Below, piece after piece: positions 51,081-62,398 of a stretch of 64,000 nt of DNA (its first letter is position 1; every line of letters begins with the position of its first letter). The DNA is from Casuarius casuarius. Taxonomy: Eukaryota; Chordata; Aves; Casuariiformes; Casuariidae. The notes under the pieces were generated by a model. The model saw only the letters and a list, made by a program, of their open reading frames with translations, had not been told where the DNA came from and made no database searches. Made by a program: the position numbers and the translations under genes. Location of the stretch: contig PTFA01000302.1 of assembly GCA_003342895.1 (NCBI GenBank), positions 883,959 through 947,958 of the forward strand. The letters run 5' to 3'.

Positions 51081-54000
51081 GAACATCTCTGTTTCCCAGG
51101 GAATTTTGGAGCTGGACTGAGAAATAGCTTCAAGCTAGTGGAAGTGTCTGGATGCTTGACTCAGAGTGGTTGCATGGCAAATTGAATAGTGGCCTCTTTT
51201 ACATATACACACATGAAAGGAGTTTGATCATGCTTTTACCTCCTGGAGACAGAAATTTAGATATGCTTTCATTTTTCCTTTGAGTACTCATTCTATGTTT
51301 TCAAAGGAACTGAGGCATGGTTTTAAGAGCAAAAAAGAACCTAACTAGTTTTGGAATAGTTCACAATATGAGATTTAAAAAACAGGTAAACAACCCTCCC
51401 AAACAAATAACTTTATGAATTATCACCATTACTGTTCTGCAACAGATGCTTTTACTATTATCTGTTGAAAGATTAGTCTCCTCTATACTTTCAAGATTTC
51501 ATAGGCTTATATTTATCACCCTTTCCCACATACACACATCAGTCAAAAGGGGCAAAAAACAAAGTTCAGGAACTCCTTTTTTTTCCTAGTCTTATGAGTA
51601 CTTATGTTCTTCATTTTGAAAAGCTAAATTTGGGTCATGTGGATTCCTCCTAAGGCAAGTATCAGGCCATTAGGAGAAGCTTGCATTGAAGAGGTTTTGG
51701 AGATCTGTAAACATCCTCGAGCTACTTTGACACAATCTGGCTAAAATGAAAACTGCTGCAGTGGCAGACAATGACCTGCTCTAAGGAAGCTGTTACTGGT
51801 GGAAATACAACTGTCAATTTTCTTGGGTTTCAGGAAGTCCTGAGTGTACATGAATGTTTACACTGTCATCCTAGAATAACTGTTCCCCCACTTCTGAAAT
51901 ACACCTCACACAATGATGCATCTTTGCTAAATAAAAGTGTTCTCACAGAGGGATTATACCCAAATAATGATAGTATGTTCAGCTGTGTAGACAGTAACAT
52001 GCAAGCTGATAAGAAATGCAAGCTGAGGGGCTAAAGCTTTCATCTATTAGTGGCAGTCAATGGCTATAGTGAGTCTAGAATATGCTATCCCATTATGGCT
52101 AACGTATTTTATCTGGGGATAAATACTTCACCTTCTGATCATTTGGAAAGAAATCATGAAAGGATTTTTGAAATTCCTCTTTTCCAAACATTTTTTCCTG
52201 GCAAAGAAATCCTGAGGTTTCATATCTTGTGAACAATTCAAAGTAGTAAGTGCCCTAACTTCTTGGTTTACACAGTCATATTCACTCTTGCTCTCACTTT
52301 CTGTCTTTTTTTTTTTTTTTGAGTTCTTTTCTGAGTCATAAAACAGATTAACAGAGAGGCAGAGAGCTTTTCTTTTCTCAGCTGAGAATGCAGTGGGAGG
52401 TGTGCTCTCCAGGGAAATGATGCCCAAAGATGCTTATGCACAGAAAGGCCTGAGCAGAGGTCCCCCACACTCCAGAAATGCTGCTGTAGAAACTTTCAGG
52501 AAATGGGTCCTGTTGTTTCCCTTTCTGCTTTTGATTTTAAAGGATTGAGCTCTGCCCCATTTCCGAAGAAAAGGAAAGCTTCTTGGGTGTGGTCCTGAGT
52601 GAGAAAGGTGCATCACTGGGGTTTTTAGCAGGCAGAGATGCCCAGGATTGAAGGTGCTCCCCGCCTCCAGTGTTTCCATGGCTTGCTGATTTCTGTGCAC
52701 TGGCCTTTTCTGCTGCTTGTGCACAGGAGTCTGACCCAGGTTCTGGGGTGCACTCAGTGACACTAGACATTTATAGTGCCTAAATTCTTCTCTGAATTAG
52801 CTCTTAATCTTTGTGAGCTGCAGAACTGCAGCTGGAAAACGGAGGATGGAGATGACAGGAATTTTCAGTCTCGCAGAGGTGTAATGGGTTCCAGCACATT
52901 AAAAATGGTGACACAGCCAGGGACTATCATAATGGATATCATGCACCAGAAACAGTGCTTGACTATCAATAAGATCGGGGTTTGGAAACTATTGCACTGA
53001 CCCCGTAGAGAATGGAGATCGTTCATTGTGCCATCAAATATTGGCAGTTTTTTGTGAGCTTAACTGAGCTAAGATTTAGTGTATGGGTTAATTTACTTGA
53101 AAATCATAAAGGAATTCACCATAAAGGAACAACAAGATTCCCTCATTTCCTAAAGTTATATCCATATTTCCATACTGTTGTGCATTTATACCCATTTATA
53201 TTCCCTGACAGCAATTATTTTGAGACTAGAATAAACTAAGGATAGCAATATAACTGTGGAATAATCAAATTAAAATTCATTTTTATATAAAAAAATTTCA
53301 GCTAAAACCATGTCCTAACAGAATCCCTACAGCATAAAAATGCTTTCCTTTCCTTCAAAGTAACGGCACAATGTTATAGATTAAGTGTTCATGTCGTGTA
53401 GTCTTTAAGAAACAGGCATTAACAGTAGCAGGTCCCTGATATTTATATCTCTGCAGAAATAAAATGCCTACAGTAAATGGATTTATTGCAACAGCTTAAC
53501 TGCAGGGAAGTCATCTTTCATTGAATTAGGAGTTTTGTGCTGTTTATTACCAGCCATCACTATAACAAGAGTTATAGTAAACAATAATAGATATTCTGTT
53601 CAACTAACTACAGATGCAGATAGATCTGGGAAGAAACACTTCTGCCTTAGATTTTTTCACCCTACTTTTGTCTAGCGGAACAAATTCTTAAAAGCAGTAG
53701 CTGCTTGCAGGTTATACTAACCTGCCAAAACAATTACCCTCTTCCTCAAGAAACTACATCATGTTGATAGATACTTTAGCTGGTGTGTTGGCATAAGGTA
53801 CATTTTACCCACTTTTCTGATTCCCAGCTATAGTGCAAGAGGCTGGAAACACCTCCAGTTGCTAAGGATCTAGCCAGCCCTGCTTGCACACTGCATGTCC
53901 AATGAACTGTTGAAGCATAAAGTTAAAAGTCTGTCTATTAATACAAAGCAAAGCAAAACAAAACAAAACAAAAACACATCCTGAGTTATATTATGAGAAT

Positions 54001-55042
54001 AAGTATTATTTTGGTATTAAAGACTAAGTAAGTGGGAGGAAAGGGAAGATCTTGTAAATTGCATCTTTTCAAAGTGAAACAGCATTTTCAGCCTCAAAAA
54101 GGGGGGTTTCAAATGACTTTTATACCTTTGCCATCACCAAGGGTGGTTTCAGTGATGCATCTCCTTGTACATTGATTAATACACATCCTGCTGTAAAATC
54201 ACATGTACATACTCTGGGTCTGTCAAAATTCCTGCTTTCAGGGAAAGAGCTATAAGGCTTTAGGTGCTAGCATTTAGAGTCACTCTGTACTATCCTAGAC
54301 CTTTTACCTTTAAAGTCTGCCAGTTCAGAAACTCCCACAAAAAATTAATAGTTGAGCTATGTTTCAGTGCTGCTGTCCTCAGCTGTAAAGCCCTTAGCCT
54401 AATTCTCAGGAGTATTTGCAAAATGGGTTGCAAAAGGCTTCACCCACATGCAAAGCTGACATTCACTAATTGACTTGCTAGGCATAGTATTCATAAAATA
54501 CTCTAAAATGACAGGGCAACAATAGCAGGTCCCTTATTTTCAGCCAGATATGTAACAGAGGATAAATGAATTAACTGCTTGTAGAGTAGGATATTTTGCC
54601 AGGGACTACTTGACATCAGCAGTTTGAGAACTGCAGGTAATCCAGCATAAATATTTGCAGTAAATTATTTCTAGTAGTTATTTTTCCTATGTGAATATAA
54701 TTGTGTGAAATTAACAAAACCCCTGTAGTTTTCAGAACCTTCATTGGGTAACAAAACATGCTATTTTACACAGTGTATTTTTAAAAGAAAATTACTCTGG
54801 CATCTCAAAAATATGAACCAGCCCCAAAACTGTGGATTAAACACCTTTGGCTGAATTTAGCTGTTAGACTTGTAAGATCAACCCAGATACTGCAGACATA
54901 AGATTAACCCAGATATTATATTCAAAGATGTCTCCACAGTTAATTTTAATGAACTCTGATAGAAAGTCCTTATTCTCCACACTGACATTAACAATTACGC
55001 AGTGCTTTAAGTAAACACACAGGCTTTCTAAACAGGCTTGGG
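51081..55042. other. Intron sequence, nothing firm
   Basis: A T run at 52306-52320 and the CAAAA repeat at 53944. No exon or repeat body recognised. Confidence 0.5.
53944..53974. repeat. (CAAAA)n microsatellite
   Basis: Two CAAAG units followed by four CAAAA-type units. Confidence 0.92.
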
Positions 55043-55075
55043 TTTTTTGACCTTTTTTTTTTTTTTTTTGACCTT
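55043..55075. repeat. 17-base T run flanked by a 12-bp direct repeat
   Basis: The sequence TTTTTTGACCTT is present perfectly at 55043-55054 and again at 55064-55075, with the T run between and overlapping both. It could be an insertion footprint or replication slippage. Confidence 0.85.
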
Positions 55076-55255
55076 GTACAGAATTGGTTGAAATCCCCAC
55101 AATTCAGGAAATGAACCATGTTCTACTTAGGCGTTCCAGTGGAAGATGGACTTACTTATCACGGGCTTTTTGAGCTAGGTCTGGAGGCCATATTCATAGC
55201 AGGTTTAGAGCCACTGGCTTTCACAGTAGCGGAGAAATCCGCGTGCGGTGAAGGA

Positions 55256-55279
55256 GGGTCTTGGGGAGAGGGGAGGGGG
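55256..55279 (+). other. G-quadruplex motif near CpG-dense patch
   Basis: G runs of 3, 4, 4 and 5 with loops TCTT, AGA and A, about 250 bp from the CpG-dense patch at 55525. Confidence 0.75.
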
Positions 55280-55451
55280 ATACACAGCTTTTAAAATGAA
55301 CAGAGCAGCTTGGCAGACCACATAGCATTTTGGTCAGCATCCCACAGTTTCAAATAAGCAACCAGCACGTGGAACGAAGCATGAACCCAAAAGGCAGCTT
55401 GCTTTGTCTGTCTCTGGAGAGAAAGGGACATGCTTTTGGCCAATAACTCTC

Positions 55452-55474
55452 TTTATTTATTTATTTATTTTTTT
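55452..55474. repeat. (TTTA)n microsatellite
   Basis: About four TTTA units and a T run. Confidence 0.9.
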
Positions 55475-55524
55475 AATGTGTGGAGTAGCTGGTCTCTCTC
55501 TGTTTAGGAAGGGCCTGGCAGCCA

Positions 55525-55690
55525 TCGGGATGAACGGTGCAATCTCCAATATACACCTGCCGCACCCCGTGCCAGGCGTCCCGGCAGACAGAGACGTGGC
55601 CATGCATCGCCGGCCGTTTGGTGGCACGTGAGAGTCCTGCACAGGCAGCTCCCGGCGCATCTGTCACCGGTGTCACAGCTGCGGCCGCTC
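55525..55690. promoter_or_regulatory. CpG-dense patch, 16 CpG in about 166 bp
   Basis: CpG is close to its expected frequency here, while the flanks are CpG-poor. The patch ends in a GCGGCCGC (NotI) site at 55681-55688. It lies 2 kb downstream of the exon at 57735, within the intron. It has no CR1 landmarks. A small CpG island, an alternative promoter or a GC-biased conversion patch are all possible. It is too short for the usual CpG-island length criterion. Confidence 0.4.
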
Positions 55691-56004
55691 CAGCAAAAGC
55701 AGCACACCATTTTCCCCTGGTGACCAGTGATGCCATTGAATGGGGAGGTAGAGGAGCTCTTTCTACATCCTAATGCATTTTGTCACACCCAAGGTTACAG
55801 ACCCAAAGTCTGGCCGGGCTCGAAGGGAGAAAGCTGCCATTTTAATTTTCTGTGCCCTGAGTGTCCCTTGACTTCCTGTAGGCTGACTGCTCTTGCTCCA
55901 GTCTGTGAGCTAGATAATAAAGGGAAATACTTCATTTTCATGTGTGTCATTGAAAGAATCTGTGCAGTGAGGCAGAATCTCAGCTAGTGGCAATCAATCA
56001 GTGC

Positions 56005-56052
56005 AGCACTGCTGAAGTCAACGCTACTTTACACCAGTCGAGGACTGACCCA
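56005..56052 (+). repeat. Ancient dispersed repeat, copy with GCTGAAGTCAACG core
   Basis: GCTGAAGTCAACGC, then ACTTTACACCAGTC, then GAGGACTGACCCA, in the same order as the other copies. Confidence 0.55.
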
Positions 56053-57221
56053 AGAACACTGCCTTTAGGGGCTTCACTTTTCCCTGAGGATGAGGATAAA
56101 ATTCAATTTAGTAAATTACATTTCTTTATATTTCTTTATTCTTTATTATTTTCTTTATTTTTTTTTAGTAATGTAGATTTCTTTCAAAAGAAATTAAATG
56201 AATTAAAAAAATTGCTAGAACTGGCTTCTCAAAAGGCTCTGCTTAAAGAACTTAATGAAAAAGCATAATACAGTTAGCTTTGAAACAGTTAACATGATAA
56301 AGGAAGTATCCTGCTTTGCAGGAGGAAGAAAAAAAAGGCACTGCAAAAGCATCTTACTGCCCTGCTTCATCAACCTGTGGTAGTCAGAAGAAATTCTCCA
56401 TTGCCTGTAGCTAATGGCAGCCTTAATGAAATGGCAACTCCTGTTGCCCCACAGAAATGCAATCATATTATTGACTGGAAACACTGAAAGCAAAGTGTGA
56501 TACCACAGATTTGTGGTGAAGCTGATGGAGCATCTGTGTGGGCTGCAATCAACTACTTGGATTTAACTGCGTTATGTTTACCAGAAAATGAGGTACAGTT
56601 TACAGAACATTATGGCAGCTATTTGAGGAGGCAGGAAGAGGGTCCTTTCTGCAGCATAACTTGAAGTCTGGTCTTCGAGTGTATGTGTGGGCAGAGATAT
56701 TCTGCGCACCAGCTTCCCATGCAGGTACATTGTACACACACATGTACTATTGCACAAACAACCTAAAAATGGTATTTTAAAAAACAACCCGGCTCACCTG
56801 CTGCAAGGACAAACTGTCCTGTCCTCACCATCATACCCAGAGATTCAGATCATTGAATTCCTTTAGGCTCCCCCATTAAACTAATGATGAGATTATGACC
56901 CACAAATGCACAGTGGTTACTAAAAAAATCACATGTATATTTTTGTTCATCCCTTTGCTATCAACACTGTAAAGACAAACTCCACTATTGACAGGAAGGA
57001 TAAAAAGACAGAAATAACCAGGATGGTTTTCAAAAGATGCTGAGTATCTGCAGCTGTAATGGAGTCCAACAGGGACTGGGGCTGCTCCTCACCCTGTTAA
57101 AAATCAAAGTGCCTCTATATATAGACACACACACATGGATCAACACCCTCCCTGCATGTGTGCATGCGCCCATTTTATTATGCCATGTATGCCTAATAAC
57201 TTCATCTTACAATTAAAGCTC

Positions 57222-57304
57222 TACACACACACACACACACGCGCACATGCACACACGCGCGCGCACACACACACACGCACACACGCACACATACACACAC
57301 ACAC
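57222..57304. repeat. 83-bp alternating purine-pyrimidine tract (CA/CG), Z-DNA candidate
   Basis: An unbroken alternation of purine and pyrimidine, mostly CA with an internal CGCGCGCGC core and single ATGC/ATAC variants. It lies 430 bp inside the intron from the donor of the exon at 57735. In the PALM2 transcript it reads as UG repeats. Confidence 0.97.
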
Positions 57305-57734
57305 TCTGTAACATCCCTCTCTGCAACATACAGAGACACAAAACCTAATGACAGGCGCTAGCAAAATCTGAAGCAGCTCTGCAGGCAGAAAGTGCTCACT
57401 GAAGCCATGCAGTGCACACCCAATCTGCAGCGATTGGTGTCTTATCGTTATGTATAATAAATAACAGTGTTTAACAATAACAGTGCTGCTGAGCTGCCTG
57501 TGCTCACACCCTGCCGACTCGATGCTGCTAAGCCATTTCTACGACATGGTCCTGTGCAGGGGAAACACACAGAATGAAAAGCAGGCAGGACACGATTAGC
57601 TGGGGGAGATAGGCTCCGGCAGTGAAAGCTGCTTCATGTCGGAGTGGGTTCTCCCCAGCTTTCAGTCGTGTGATCTGCATGTCTAATAATGAACAGATTT
57701 AGTCAATCCATCGTTTCTGGCATCAGTCCCTTAC

Positions 57735-57815
57735 CTTGAAATGCTGCAGCTGAAGTATCTGGTCCTCAAGCTGTTGTCTCTTGCCTTCTATTTCTGTCTG
57801 CCTTTTCCTTTTCTC
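57735..57815 (-). CDS. PALM2: PALM2 coding exon (second coding exon), N-terminal coiled coil
   Basis: An 81-bp exon encoding 27 residues, beginning EKRKRQTEIEGKRQQ and ending QLQHFK. It corresponds to roughly residues 16-42 of paralemmin-2. On the minus strand it is preceded by an acceptor (ATTATTTTTCCAAG) and followed by the donor GTAAGG. Both ends are phase 0. The charged residues (EKRKRQ) and heptad-like leucines (LEDQILQLQ) are typical of the start of the paralemmin coiled coil. The expected family sequence has D where this copy has G after TEIE, and S where it has F before the final K. An (AG)n run at 57835-57851 reads as a TC repeat in the sense direction, just upstream of the acceptor. 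PALM and palmdelphin have related exons, but the combined peptide with the next exon fits PALM2 best. Confidence 0.96.
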
Positions 57816-57834
57816 CTTGGAAAAATAATTTTAA

Positions 57835-57851
57835 AGAGAGAGAGAGAGAGA
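57835..57851. repeat. (AG)n repeat; sense (TC)n next to the exon acceptor
   Basis: Eight to nine AG units lying 20-36 bp from the acceptor of the exon at 57735-57815. In the sense direction this is a pyrimidine repeat that extends the polypyrimidine tract and could affect recognition of the 3' splice site. Confidence 0.95.
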
Positions 57852-58332
57852 TCTCATCAGAGAAATGGAGTCTTTAAGGGTAGCAGATTCTTAAGAGAAT
57901 TTAAGCAGTCAAACACATCTGTACAGATGTCACCAGTCCCATTTCACCTGCTCCTCTGTCTGCTGGTACGCAAACAGCTGCGTCCTTGGAACATGTCAGA
58001 TAAGGACTAGCTGGTTGTTCAGCGAGCAGGAGAAACGCTCCCCACTCACTCGCGGCAGTAGGAGCAGCAACAGAGTACACAGTCCCAGAGGAGGGGAAAA
58101 ACAGGCATAATAGCGAGGAGAGAAGTTAAAGGGACAAAGATATGCTTTTGCATTTTAAACACCAGGCCAAAAACATTGATTGCTTGGTGCAATTGTATGA
58201 TCACGACATGATTAAAAGCCACTGGGTTACATAACAGAGGGGCAGAGCCTGACCACAGACTGCATTTTTTCCCCATCTAAGCTGAAGATAAGGCTTTTCT
58301 CACGATCGACAGGGAGAACATTTTTCAGTCAG

Positions 58333-58362
58333 ATTGCACTGGGTTTCATCCGGTGTAAATGC
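58333..58362. repeat. Possible ancient dispersed repeat scrap
   Basis: TTGCACTGGGTTTCATCCGG followed by TGTAAATGCG looks like a worn copy of the same repeat type. Short. Confidence 0.3.
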
Positions 58363-60048
58363 GATGGACAGCCTGCTAGCTAGCTTTGTGCAGGACTCAG
58401 ACCAGCAATATGTACTAGCAACTAATACCTTTTGGCTCCCCAAAACAAGCATTCAGCTCCACTTGGAAGCGGTTTGAAGGACAGCATGGTTATTTCCACA
58501 TCTGATGCTTTTCAAGGTCATATTCACTGAGGTACTTTTTTGGGTCCAGATAGCTCATTTCACCAGGCAGCAGACTCTTTGAGGTATCTGCAGAGGAGGA
58601 TTGCCTGTTTTTATCCTCCTCAGTTCCTTGCTATTACAAAGGACCAACTATTTGCCTTTCTTAAGTCTTCTCTACTTTGTGGGGTGCATTTCTCCTCAAC
58701 CATCACCAGCCTGGATGAATCTGAGAGCTAGATCAGGTTACCTCTCCAGGAAATATTTTCTTGGTTTAGATTTTCCAGCCAAGAGAGAAATACTGAGTAG
58801 TGAACACAGGAAGGCAAATAATCACAGCATCCCCAGTTTTTACTAGAAAAACTTTTATTTTTATCCCCTGAGTAAGAAAGCATTTTTGTGTTATTTAAAT
58901 ATTTCAGTACCTGTGAGGTTGGGCTTGAAGACATTTGGGGATTTCTTAGGTCCCAAAGTCATTTTTCTGTTCCAGTTTCATATTTCCAGTGTCATATTGA
59001 GGTTCTGGGAATTTGCCCATTTACAGGGATTTCAAACCTTCATGTCTAGTCCTCAAGGGGCAAAAGATAAGATGCTACTTATGCCAAAATTAATTTTATT
59101 TATATTATACCTCAAACTAGGGAATTTTGAGAGAAAATGCTATATTTACAAAGAAGATCTTTTTTTTTTATGACAGATTTGCTCAAAACAAAACAGCGCA
59201 AAAAGTCAGATAACTGTCTGGACCAGTCTCATTGAAGGATGAAACACTACAATGAGTGGTAAGAGGATTACTGAACACGGAAGAGGCAAAATAGTCAAAT
59301 GATGCATATGCCGAGCAGTTCTGTAATACACTGCATACACTTACATGAAGGTTGTATGTGTATATTTGATCGATACAGAGTTGTCTGACATTTCTAAGTA
59401 TATTACTTCTGATCAAAAATATGCTGCAAGTAGCTTATGGACAGGAAAATTGGCTTTTTGGATAACTAAAATGTCACAAATGGTGCCTTCATTTGGCTGA
59501 AAACTTGACATCTCACTGCTCTGTGCATGCAGAAGATAATTTGCGTGTTTGTACAGAGATAGGCATACAAAATTTATGTGTGCATCTCTAAAAACCCCTC
59601 CTTACATAAAATTGATAGCCTGTGGAACATTCCTCCTTCCTTTCCTCCCACCACTCCTCCAATCTCCTTTCTCTCTTTGCATTTTTGAATGGAACAGGAT
59701 ATTGGATGGTTCAGGAGTTAGAAAAAAATAACATTCTTCAAGGCTCTTTCTTGCCATTTTTTGACTCTGCAGTATTACCAGTGTATCTTTAGAGAGCAAA
59801 GAGCTTAGATCCTGTTCTCTGCTATTTCCTCAAGTAGCTGGTCAGTTCTGAACAAGAATAAAGTAGTTTAGAAGTGCTGCCCCAATTAATGGTCCAACAT
59901 TTTCAGGTTAAGGATAATTCTCTCCTGTTTGTGTCAAGCTGTCCAGACTGACAGATTGTTTGGATTTGATTTATGTGGGCATTAACACCCCATGTCTGAT
60001 GCTCCATAGGACAGCATAAGGCATCTACACTTTGACAGTTACCTGACC

Positions 60049-60093
60049 TACATACATGTGTGTGTATATATATATATAGATAGATAGACAGAT
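60049..60093. repeat. TG/TA alternating repeat followed by GATA units
   Basis: Thirty bases of purine-pyrimidine alternation (CATACATG, TG and TA units), then about three GATA/GACA units. Confidence 0.93.
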
Positions 60094-60634
60094 TTGTTTG
60101 CAACCCCTTACAAAAACCCACTTGCAAAAACACATGATGGAAATCGCCACAGTGCATTCTCTGGCTGGTTGTGTCATGCCTTATAATGGATGTGACAAGA
60201 CAGCCTTATAAAACATAAATGGAAACTTCTTTTCTTTATAAGAAAGGGAAAGCACTTAGAGTATTTTCCCTGTAGGCAACAATACAACAGACACCAAAAT
60301 GCTTGAACTACTTACTAACTAGTGGTTTTCTGTGGAGTTAAATTAGAATATTGCTCATGTTTCCATTTCACTGGCTTTCAGTCAGCTTGACTGCACTCCT
60401 TTACCTTCTTTCATTTTGGACAACAGCTATGGATGAGGAGTATGATGGTAAAAGTAATTTTTTCTTTTGAAGATTGCATGAATCACAGGATTTGTAATTA
60501 GCTATCAGAACTTTTCACCTTCAGGTCACTAGATCAAATTCAATTTAGCTTTCTCACAGTTACCAAAAGCTGTTATTACACGTGTTCACGGTTTACATGG
60601 GTGTTCTGAAAATATGTGTTAAAAGACTGGATTC

Positions 60635-60684
60635 ATTGACAAAAATCCCACTGAAATCAACAGATCAAGGATTTTACACAGTCA
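60635..60684 (+). repeat. Ancient dispersed repeat, copy with CCACTGAAATCAACAG core
   Basis: AATCCCACTGAAATCAACAG followed by AAGGATTTTACACAG. It shares the ACTGAAATCA and TTTTACA blocks with the copy at 47247. Confidence 0.5.
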
Positions 60685-62372
60685 GTAGAGGAAATTAGCC
60701 CCCACCTAAGTATGTTCCCAATTCAGGATTCACTGAAAACCCCAGGATGTAAAACACATGCTTAAAGCTGAACATTTGTTAAAGTACTTTTCCACATTAA
60801 AACATGTAAATGTTCCTCATTATTCTGTTCATCTGCTTATATCTTTTTTCTTAAGTATGCCTAAGTTACTAATTTACTAAGGTTCGTAGTGCCAAAAAAA
60901 CAAAGGGCTCATTTTAAGCAGACAGGTTTACTCCAGACAGTTTTATTTAAACTAATGCCCTATTTTTACAAAGCAGGGAAGACTTCACCATTGCTTCAGC
61001 CAACAGTTAACTCTAATAGCCTCCAATAAACAACCCCGTAAAATATTCTCCTGCTTTCTCCCTCTAAACAAGGATGCACAGAGATTAAACCATAAGGGAA
61101 ATTGCTAGAGGGAAGACGGGAGCTATGAAGATACTCAGGTATGTGCAGCACCTCTGGCAAGCAGTGATTGCAGGGAAGCACGTTTAAGCACCCAACAGGA
61201 GCTCCCCAGGCACAGGCATGATTCGAAGCCAAGCTGCGGCTGTGCCTTTCTGTGAAAGTCAAGCTGCAACAGGGGCTGATCAGCAGTTATCTGCGCCTCA
61301 TCACCACCAAAGCAACATTTCACCCTGTCAAGGTAAATGGGGCTTGTGCAAAGGCTTTCCATTAAAATTACGCACGCTTGCGGCTTTCAGTTTCATAAGG
61401 TTTTACAGCAGCAGCTTCAGGTGACTTTTGCCAAAAGCTTCACCTGAGAAACAAAGTGAAACTTGCAAGGCAAGGGAGAAACAGGTATGAACTGCAGCTC
61501 AGGGAGACATCCACATGAATCCCTACTGAACAAGATGAACTGGATTTGCACAGCACCTGTGCCTTTTGGAGGGGGTAGTGAAAGCTGTAGGTTGAGATGT
61601 TAAATACTCAAGCACATCCAGTCCCCTGAAGCTATTCTATGGACACCACATTTTTCCCCCCCGCCAGGAGCTGAAGAGATGATAAAAACTGGGTTGAAAG
61701 GAGCTGGAGAAAATAGGCACTGAGGCCAGTTTTACTGTGAATATAGTAAGTTAAAATAAGAATACAAATACTCATCATGGGAAAGTTACCTTCCCAGAAT
61801 GGAAGAGAAGCATACACCTAGCATGTTCTGAATATTTAGGATGTTCATGGGAAAATCAGATTAAAACTTTACACCTCTCTTTCCGCCAAAAATACTAAGG
61901 AAAATCGGAAAATTACGGTACTTAATTTATTTTTACTCACAGACCCAAATAATGGGAAAAATAAACACCCAAACCCACACGTCAAAGGGCAAGTTTGCAC
62001 ACTTATATCTTGAAATTTGCTTAATGAAAAATGAGATTTATACACTAGCATTCATATTTGGGTGCCAGAAGTGGAACATGCAAACAACAAATTTATTTCC
62101 TTTTCTGAAAGCCGTGGTTTCTGAAAGGAAGTAACTGCCGCTCAGCACTAAACCTCGCTGAGGCCACTTTTTCATTGCTAGAAAACAAATGCATTTGATA
62201 ATCGATAAGCAAAGACCCCTTCCACTTAGAAAAGAGACAGGTGAGGGGAGGACAAAACAGAGATCTATAAAATCATGACTGGTGTGGAGACGGCGAGGAG
62301 GGATCTCTAGGTAACCATCTTCCAGTGTGAGAGCAAAATGGCATTGAATGAAACTAGGAGGGGGCGGTTCAA

Positions 62373-62398
62373 AGGTAGGTACATTGGTAGGTAGGTAC
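62373..62398. repeat. GGTA short repeat
   Basis: Two blocks of GGTAGGTA separated by CATT. Very short. Confidence 0.7.

Larger units (their letters stand above)
42380..57734 (-). other. PALM2: PALM2 intron between the two visible exons (15,355 bp, complete)
   Basis: A complete intron, GTAAGG at 57734 to TTATAG at 42380, read on the minus strand. It interrupts the coding sequence between codons (phase 0). Long alternating purine-pyrimidine tracts lie close to both ends, at 57222-57304 and 42870-42923; both are CA on the plus strand and therefore UG in the transcript. The intron also contains a CR1 3' fragment (50745-51080, antisense to the gene), a CpG-dense patch (55525-55690), a plus-strand G-quadruplex motif (55256-55279) and several A/T runs. 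Confidence 0.93.

Noticed and set aside
50709..51086. Open frames on both strands as a small gene
   Set aside because: The DNA is the 3' end of a CR1 element, outside or at the extreme end of its coding part.
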